From: an uncultured Bacilli bacterium
GTDB lineage: Bacteria; Bacillota_I; Bacilli_A; RF39; UBA660
Assembly (NCBI GenBank): GCA_934098555.1
Contig: CAKOOQ010000030.1
Coordinates: forward strand, 1 to 10,354
DNA: 10,354 nt
Direction: 5' to 3'
Position 1 is the stretch's first letter. Each line of letters begins with the position of its first letter. This document shows positions 6,330-10,354 of the stretch, one piece after another. The notes beneath the pieces were generated by a model. The model was not told the origin of the DNA, made no database searches, and saw only the letters and a list, made by a program, of their open reading frames with translations. Position numbers and translations under genes: made by a program.

Positions 6330-7549
6330 TGATGATTATGGATACAAAAATATTAATCTTAGGAAGTGATGCCAATGCTTATTATATGGCTCGTTGTGCC
6401 TATGAATACAATCATAAAAAGGCCCATTTAATTGCTAAAGACAAATTAGCTTTTACCAAATTTTCTAATATTCTAACGATAGAGTACGAGCCTAACTTAT
6501 GGGATGAGCAAGAATTTGTTAGGATATTAAATCGTTATGCCATCAAAAATATTGAGAGAAGAGTCTTAGTTATTAGTACTAATGAAACGTATTCCTTATT
6601 TTTAGCGCGTAATCAAAAAATATTAGAACATAATCTTGTCTATTTTAAACAATCAGCTAAAGTTCTAGAAACCTTAACCAATAAAGAAAAATTTTATAAG
6701 ACCTATAAAACGTCTTCTTTAAGTTTTCCTTTAACCTATTATTTTGATGTAACAAAAGATAGTTTGGTCCCAACAATGGGTTATCCTATGATTTTAAAAC
6801 CCGCCGATGTGGTTTCTTATAATCATTTAAGTTTTCCGGGCAAAAATAAAATTTATAAAATTGAAAGTGAAGAGGAACTTTTAAAGACGATTCATCTTAT
6901 TAAAAGCGCAGGATATAAGGAAAAACTTATTTTACAAGAGTATATTGATGGTGATGATTCTTATTTATTTGATAGTGTCGTTTACGTTTCTAAAGATGGC
7001 AAAGTAAAGGTTATTAGTTTTGCACAGATTGGTCTTCAAGAACGAAGTAAGACCATGGTTGGAAATGCCGCTTGTCTTATAAATGGGTTTAATACCTTTA
7101 ATGTAGATACAGCCAAAATGAAAGAAGACATTATTACTTTTATGGAAACTTTAGGCATGAATGGCTTTTTTGAATTTGATATGAAATATGATCAGAAAAG
7201 TAACACGTTTAAAGTTTTAGAAATTAATGCTCGTCAGGGAAGGTGTAGCTATTATCTAACGCCTTTAAATGCTAATTTAGTAAAAATTATGTGGCAAGAC
7301 CTTATTTTAAATGAAGATATTCCTTTTCAGGATTTAAAGGAAGAATGCCTTTTATCTTTTGTTCCTAAAAATATTGTTAAAACCTATATAACAAATGAAG
7401 CTTTTAAAAAAGAAGCTTTAAGACTGTGGAGGAAAAGAGTCAGTCCTATGCAATGCCCTAAAGACAAAAATTTCAAACGGTTTTTAATGATGAAAAAAAG
7501 ATTATGGCATTATAAAAAAGAATATCAAAATAGTTATTGGAAAGCTTAA
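6329..7549 (+). CDS. ATP-grasp ligase, D-aspartate ligase-like
   Basis: The protein resembles the Enterococcus faecium/Lactococcus D-aspartate ligase family (Asl), which adds D-Asp through its beta-carboxyl to the lysine side chain of the UDP-MurNAc-pentapeptide. Matching stretches are the N-terminal ILGSDANAYYMAR (10-22; family form LLGSDxNxYGMAR), the ATP-binding K157 in MILKPAD, GYKEKLILQEYIDGDDS (195-211), FEFDMKYD (281-288) and the Mg-binding E298/N300 in EINARQGR. It is cytoplasmic, with no signal peptide or membrane segment. The first ATG gives 406 aa; the better-spaced ATG at 6338 gives 403 aa. It starts 7-16 bases after the racemase and ends 15 bases before the amidotransferase gene, so the three are surely cotranscribed. 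The match rests on recalled family motifs; another amino-acid or peptide ligase of the same superfamily is possible. Confidence 0.82.
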   Translation: MMIMDTKILILGSDANAYYMARCAYEYNHKKAHLIAKDKLAFTKFSNILTIEYEPNLWDEQEFVRILNRYAIKNIERRVLVISTNETYSLFLARNQKILEHNLVYFKQSAKVLETLTNKEKFYKTYKTSSLSFPLTYYFDVTKDSLVPTMGYPMILKPADVVSYNHLSFPGKNKIYKIESEEELLKTIHLIKSAGYKEKLILQEYIDGDDSYLFDSVVYVSKDGKVKVISFAQIGLQERSKTMVGNAACLINGFNTFNVDTAKMKEDIITFMETLGMNGFFEFDMKYDQKSNTFKVLEINARQGRCSYYLTPLNANLVKIMWQDLILNEDIPFQDLKEECLLSFVPKNIVKTYITNEAFKKEALRLWRKRVSPMQCPKDKNFKRFLMMKKRLWHYKKEYQNSYWKA

Positions 7550-7564
7550 GGAGAGTGATTATTT

Positions 7565-9409
7565 ATGTGTGGAATTGTTGGCTTTGTTGATAAGAGAAAG
7601 AAAAAAGACAAAGAAGTTATTATAAAAAAAATGGGGGATATTATCGCTCATCGTGGTCCTGATGGCGAAGGCTTTTTTACAGATAAAACAGTGGCTCTTG
7701 GGCAAAGACGTTTATCTATTATCGACGTCGAAGGGGGTGCTCAACCTATTTTTTCGTCCGATGGTAAAAAAGCAATCATTTTTAATGGGGAAATTTATAA
7801 TTATCAAAAATTAAAAGAAGAATTAGAAGAAAAAGGTTATACCTTTAAGACAAAGACAGATACCGAAGTCATTTTAAATGGCTATATTGAATGGCAAGAT
7901 GATTTATTTAATAAATTACGTGGTATGTTTGCCTTTGTTATTTATGATTTAGAAACACAGGAACTTGTGGGAGCAAGGGACCATTTTGGTATTAAACCTT
8001 TTTATTATTATGAAAAAGAGGGGGTTTTTCTTTTTGGTTCAGAAATAAAATCTCTTTTAGAACATCCGGATTATCATAAAGAAGTCAATACCGACGCTTT
8101 AAAAATGTATTTGATTTTTCAGTATTCTGTGAAAGATGAAAGTTTCTTTAAAGGCATTATGAAATTACGTCCTGGGCATTATTTTCATTACAAAGAAGGC
8201 AAGTTAGACATCAAGCCCTATTTTGAACTTTCTTTTGACCGTAAAAAGACTAAAAAAAGTTTTGCCGAAATGAAAGAAGAACTAAGAGATGTTTTAAAAG
8301 ATTCTATTTATTATCATCAAACGACAAGTGATGTCGAAGTGGGGGCATATTTATCAGGTGGTGTTGATTCTTCTTATGTGGTAAGTGTGGCAAAACCAGA
8401 TAAAACATATTCAGTTGGTTTTTCCTATGCCGGTTTTGATGAAACGGATTATGCTAAAGAACTTTCTAAAAATCTGCACATCAAAAATAAACGAGAAAAA
8501 GTAAGTGCTGATGATTTTTTTGAGGCTTTACCTAGGGTAGAATGGCATACCGATGAACCTCACGCTAATTTATCTACGGTACCTTTATATTTTTTAAGTG
8601 ATTTGACGCGTAAAGACGTTAAAGTGGCTTTAGCTGGGGAAGGTGCCGATGAAATGTTTGGCGGATATAATGAGTATAATGATCCCTTTTTACTTCGCCT
8701 TTACCTTCATTTACCTTTGTTTTTAAGAAAGTTTAATCGTAATATTTGTAAGCATTTACCACATTTTCCAGGACGTAATACTTTGATTTTGTATGGACAA
8801 CCTTTTTATGAAAGATATATTGGCCATGGCAGTTACATGGAAAGTGAGGAGGCTAATAAGATTTTAGCTGATTCTTTAAAAAATGATGAGAAAATATCAG
8901 ATATTATCAAACCTTATTATGATAAAGTAAAAGATGAAGATGTTTTAACGCAAAAAATGTATATTGATTTTAATTTTTGGCTTCCCAAAGATATTTTAGT
9001 GAAAGCAGATCGGATGAGTATGGCTCATTCAGTAGAGTTAAGAACGCCTCTTATGGATATTGATGTTTTCAATTTTGCAAGAACAATTCCATCAAAATAT
9101 TTGCTAAAAAATAATGAAACAAAGTTTTTGTTTCGGGATTTAGCTAAAGAAACAATACCTCTTGACTGGGCTAAACGAAGAAAATGTGGTTTTCCTGTGC
9201 CTTTTTCAAAATGGTTAAGAGAAGAAAAATATTATAATAAAGTAAAAACGACTTTTGAAAAGTCTTATGTTTCTCGTTTCTTTGATCAAAAATATATTCT
9301 CAATTTACTTGAAAAACATTATCAAAACAACGAAAACAATGGACGTAAAATATACAATATTTATTGCTTTTGTATTTGGTACGAACAATACTTTAATGAA
9401 GAAGCATAA
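7565..9409 (+). CDS. asnB: Asparagine synthetase B-type glutamine amidotransferase
   Basis: Glutamine-dependent amide synthesis by a two-domain enzyme. The N-terminal class II (Ntn) glutaminase has catalytic Cys2 in MCGIVGF, HRGPDG (29-34), R49 in QRRLSIID, NGE (74-76), D99 and the end motif GSEIKSLL (158-165). The C-terminal synthetase domain has the PP-loop SGGVDSS (264-270), GEGADEMFGGY (358-368), KADRMSMAHSVELRTPL (480-496) and RKCGFPVP (539-546). At 614 aa it is complete. AAGGAG (7548-7553) overlaps the ligase stop, 11 bases before the ATG. It may make free asparagine. Relatives in Gram-positives amidate peptidoglycan instead (AsnH on cross-bridge D-Asp in Lactococcus; AsnB on diaminopimelate in B. 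subtilis and L. plantarum), and the neighbouring D-Asp-ligase-like gene favours a cell-wall role. Enzyme class is firm, acceptor inferred. Confidence 0.95.
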   Translation: MCGIVGFVDKRKKKDKEVIIKKMGDIIAHRGPDGEGFFTDKTVALGQRRLSIIDVEGGAQPIFSSDGKKAIIFNGEIYNYQKLKEELEEKGYTFKTKTDTEVILNGYIEWQDDLFNKLRGMFAFVIYDLETQELVGARDHFGIKPFYYYEKEGVFLFGSEIKSLLEHPDYHKEVNTDALKMYLIFQYSVKDESFFKGIMKLRPGHYFHYKEGKLDIKPYFELSFDRKKTKKSFAEMKEELRDVLKDSIYYHQTTSDVEVGAYLSGGVDSSYVVSVAKPDKTYSVGFSYAGFDETDYAKELSKNLHIKNKREKVSADDFFEALPRVEWHTDEPHANLSTVPLYFLSDLTRKDVKVALAGEGADEMFGGYNEYNDPFLLRLYLHLPLFLRKFNRNICKHLPHFPGRNTLILYGQPFYERYIGHGSYMESEEANKILADSLKNDEKISDIIKPYYDKVKDEDVLTQKMYIDFNFWLPKDILVKADRMSMAHSVELRTPLMDIDVFNFARTIPSKYLLKNNETKFLFRDLAKETIPLDWAKRRKCGFPVPFSKWLREEKYYNKVKTTFEKSYVSRFFDQKYILNLLEKHYQNNENNGRKIYNIYCFCIWYEQYFNEEA

Positions 9410-9414
9410 TTTAA

Positions 9415-9618
9415 GTGGAGCTGAAAATTATTTTGCAACCGATTCTGAATGATATAAGGCATATTCTTTATAGGAAAAGTAAAATTCTACCATTTGATAA
9501 TAATAATGCAGAAGATTATCCTTTTTGTATTGAAGAAAACGTGTACTCGCGTATTAATCCTGATTATTACTTAAAAAATACGGATAAAACGAATGTTATT
9601 ATTTATAGACATAGATAG
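9415..9618 (+). CDS. Unrecognised small ORF after asnB
   Basis: A frame of up to 67 codons starts at GTG 9415, five bases after the asnB stop, and ends with TAG inside a strong terminator stem. The product is polar, rich in Asn, Tyr, Ile and Lys, and basic at the end (IIYRHR), with no signal peptide, membrane segment or known motif. The start is doubtful. GTG 9415 has no good ribosome site, while GTGGAG at 9415-9420 could serve the in-frame TTG at 9433 (61 aa) at a rather long spacing. It uses AGG codons, which are scarce in the upstream genes. It could be a fourth gene of the operon, or the 3' end of a gene truncated by rearrangement, since a transposase remnant lies directly behind. Confidence 0.4.
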   Translation: MELKIILQPILNDIRHILYRKSKILPFDNNNAEDYPFCIEENVYSRINPDYYLKNTDKTNVIIYRHR

Positions 9619-9644
9619 AAAAAATTAATATTTCTATCTTTTTT
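9614..9644 (+). terminator. Intrinsic terminator closing the operon
   Basis: GATAGAAA (9614-9621) pairs perfectly with TTTCTATC (9631-9638) around a nine-base AT loop, followed by six T (9639-9644). The preceding ORF's stop codon is in the 5' arm. Confidence 0.85.
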
Positions 9645-9646
9645 AG

Positions 9647-9974
9647 TTTAATTATACTCTGAAAATTTCAAAATTATCTTACGCTGAAAAAGAATTAACT
9701 TTAATAAAACGAATTATGGAATATAGGGATAACTATATTTATTGGATTTTAGACTTTGACATACCTTTTACAAACAACTTAAGTGAAAGAAACTTAAGAG
9801 GAGCAAAAACCAAGATGAAAGTATCAGATTAATTTCAAAATATAGATAGAGCATCCGATTATGCCAACATAAGAAGCTATATTGAGACCTGTAGAATATA
9901 TGGTGGAAAGTCTAAAAAGACTAGTTGAAGATAATCCTTATACGTTAGTTGAACTTTTAGAGCTTAGAAAATAA
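9647..9974 (+). pseudogene. IS66-family transposase C-terminal remnant
   Basis: Only the last hundred or so codons of a transposase that is normally about 450-550 aa survive. The frame from 9647 reads through SYAEKELTLIKRIMEYRDN and then WILDFDIPFTNNLSERNLRG, the IS66-type PFTNNxSERxLR motif. After KTKMKVS the family's G-Q-F reads D-stop-F: TAA at 9830-9832 most simply arose from CAA. The same frame then continues with FQNIDRASDYANIRSYIETC. Near 9896-9905 the homology shifts frame and resumes as VESLKRLVEDNPYTLVELLE, ending with TAA at 9972-9974. There is no start codon with a ribosome site, and neither the catalytic N-terminal part nor terminal inverted repeats are seen. It is non-functional. 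Family assignment is from the recalled C-terminal motif. Confidence 0.85.
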
Positions 9975-9993
9975 GCAAAAATGCTTATCTTTT
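9971..9993 (+). terminator. Terminator after the transposase remnant
   Basis: ATAAGCA (9971-9977) and TGCTTAT (9982-9988) form a seven-base-pair stem with an AAAA loop, followed by CTTTTC. The T tract is short. It overlaps the remnant's stop codon and was probably carried with the element. Confidence 0.65.
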
Positions 9994-10055
9994 CGTCGTG
10001 GGTTGTAAATAATAACCAGAAATGTCAAAAAAAACAAAAAAAATGCAAAATTTAA

Positions 10056-10084
10056 TTGACAAGAGATAGGGTTTTTGGTAATAT
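10056..10084 (+). promoter_or_regulatory. Promoter of the tRNA cluster
   Basis: A perfect -35 TTGACA (10056-10061) is followed after 17 bases by TAATAT (10079-10084), with TG one base upstream of the -10. Transcription would start around 10091, about 16 bases before the first tRNA. This is the strongest promoter-like sequence in the window, as expected for stable RNA. Confidence 0.88.
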
Positions 10085-10106
10085 TTTAAGTGTCAGTTGG
10101 AGACAA

Positions 10107-10183
10107 GGGCGTTTAGCTCAGTTGGTTAGAGCATCTGCCTTACAAGCAGAGGGTCTGCGGTTCGAGTCCGTAAACGCCCACCA
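10107..10183 (+). tRNA. tRNA-Val (anticodon TAC)
   Basis: Complete cloverleaf. Acceptor GGGCGTT (10107-10113) pairs with AACGCCC (10173-10179), followed by discriminator A and an encoded CCA. The anticodon stem TCTGC/GCAGA encloses loop CTTACAA with anticodon TAC at 10141-10143. The T arm is TGCGG-TTCGAGT-CCGTA. It reads GUA and probably other GUN codons. Confidence 0.97.
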
Positions 10184-10194
10184 TTATTTTTTTT

Positions 10195-10270
10195 GCCGAC
10201 ATAGCGTAATAGGTAGCGCAACTGACTTGTAATCAGTAGGTTGGGGGTTCGATTCCCTCTGTCGGCACCA
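10195..10270 (+). tRNA. tRNA-Thr (anticodon TGT)
   Basis: Acceptor GCCGACA (10195-10201) pairs with TGTCGGC (10260-10266), followed by A and an encoded CCA. The anticodon stem ACTGA/TCAGT encloses CTTGTAA with anticodon TGT at 10228-10230. The D arm is GCGT-AATAGGTA-GCGC, a less common D sequence with one G-U pair but a normal fold. It lies 11 bases after tRNA-Val and is surely cotranscribed. Confidence 0.97.
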
Positions 10271-10281
10271 TTTCTTGTTAT

Positions 10282-10354
10282 GGAGGGATAGCGAAGTGGT
10301 CAAACGCGGCAGACTGTAAATCTGTTCCTTCGGGTTCCATGGTTCAAATCCATG
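10282..10354 (+). tRNA. tRNA-Tyr (anticodon GTA), cut by the window end
   Basis: It starts with GGAGGGAT at 10282. The anticodon stem GCAGA/TCTGT encloses loop CTGTAAA with anticodon GTA at 10316-10318. The long variable arm (about 10326-10337, TCCTTCGGG core) is typical of class II bacterial tRNA-Tyr. The sequence ends within the T arm, so the 3' part and CCA are not visible. This is the expected ligand of the tyrS T-box leader in the same window. Confidence 0.95.

Noticed and set aside
9496..9513. LPFDNNNAED in the small ORF as an IS66 DNNxAER-type motif
   Set aside because: The residues around it do not match the transposase family. A clear C-terminal IS66 motif occurs separately downstream at 9760-9805, so this is most likely coincidence.
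10021..10050. A-rich tract before the tRNA promoter considered as a repeat or origin element
   Set aside because: It is only a short A-rich run with no periodicity or DnaA-box-like sequence. It may act as an upstream promoter element, but nothing specific supports that.

Overview
The window looks like a chromosomal segment of a low-GC Firmicute, probably a Bacilli, Erysipelotrichia or Mollicutes-related lineage. The DNA is AT-rich, coding is dense and all on the + strand, SD-type ribosome sites are clear, there is a T-box leader, and PolA is of the Bacillus type with a dead proofreading domain. Tryptophan is encoded by TGG and no gene reads through TGA, so the standard bacterial code applies. 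All seven readable genes stop with TAA or TAG. A species cannot be named from the sequence alone.

Layout. (1) 1-3677: polA (DNA polymerase I) behind an extended -10 promoter, a 160-base gap with no recognised gene, then mutM (8-oxoguanine glycosylase): a DNA repair and replication pair. (2) 3678-5093: a very compact tyrosine T-box leader, then tyrS (tyrosyl-tRNA synthetase), closed by an intrinsic terminator that begins inside the last tyrS codons. (3) 5092-9409: a new promoter and a tightly spaced three-gene operon made of an alanine-racemase-fold enzyme, an ATP-grasp ligase closely resembling D-aspartate ligases, and an asparagine-synthetase-type amidotransferase. By analogy with Enterococcus/Lactococcus these could make and amidate a D-Asp (D-Asn) peptidoglycan cross-bridge. 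(4) 9410-10055: an unrecognised small ORF ending in its own terminator, then a decayed C-terminal fragment of an IS66-family transposase (one stop and one frameshift) with a terminator. (5) 10056-10354: a strong promoter and a tRNA cluster, Val(TAC), Thr(TGT) and Tyr(GTA), the last cut by the window edge.

How the parts connect. The tRNA-Tyr at the end is the expected effector of the T-box upstream of tyrS: its anticodon loop can form up to five base pairs with the leader's apical loop. That leader is the most unusual element here. Its Stem I is cut down to a hairpin that presents UAC in a loop identical to a tRNA anticodon loop. Stem II is missing. The terminator encloses the antiterminator, so the switch would have to run through Stem III.
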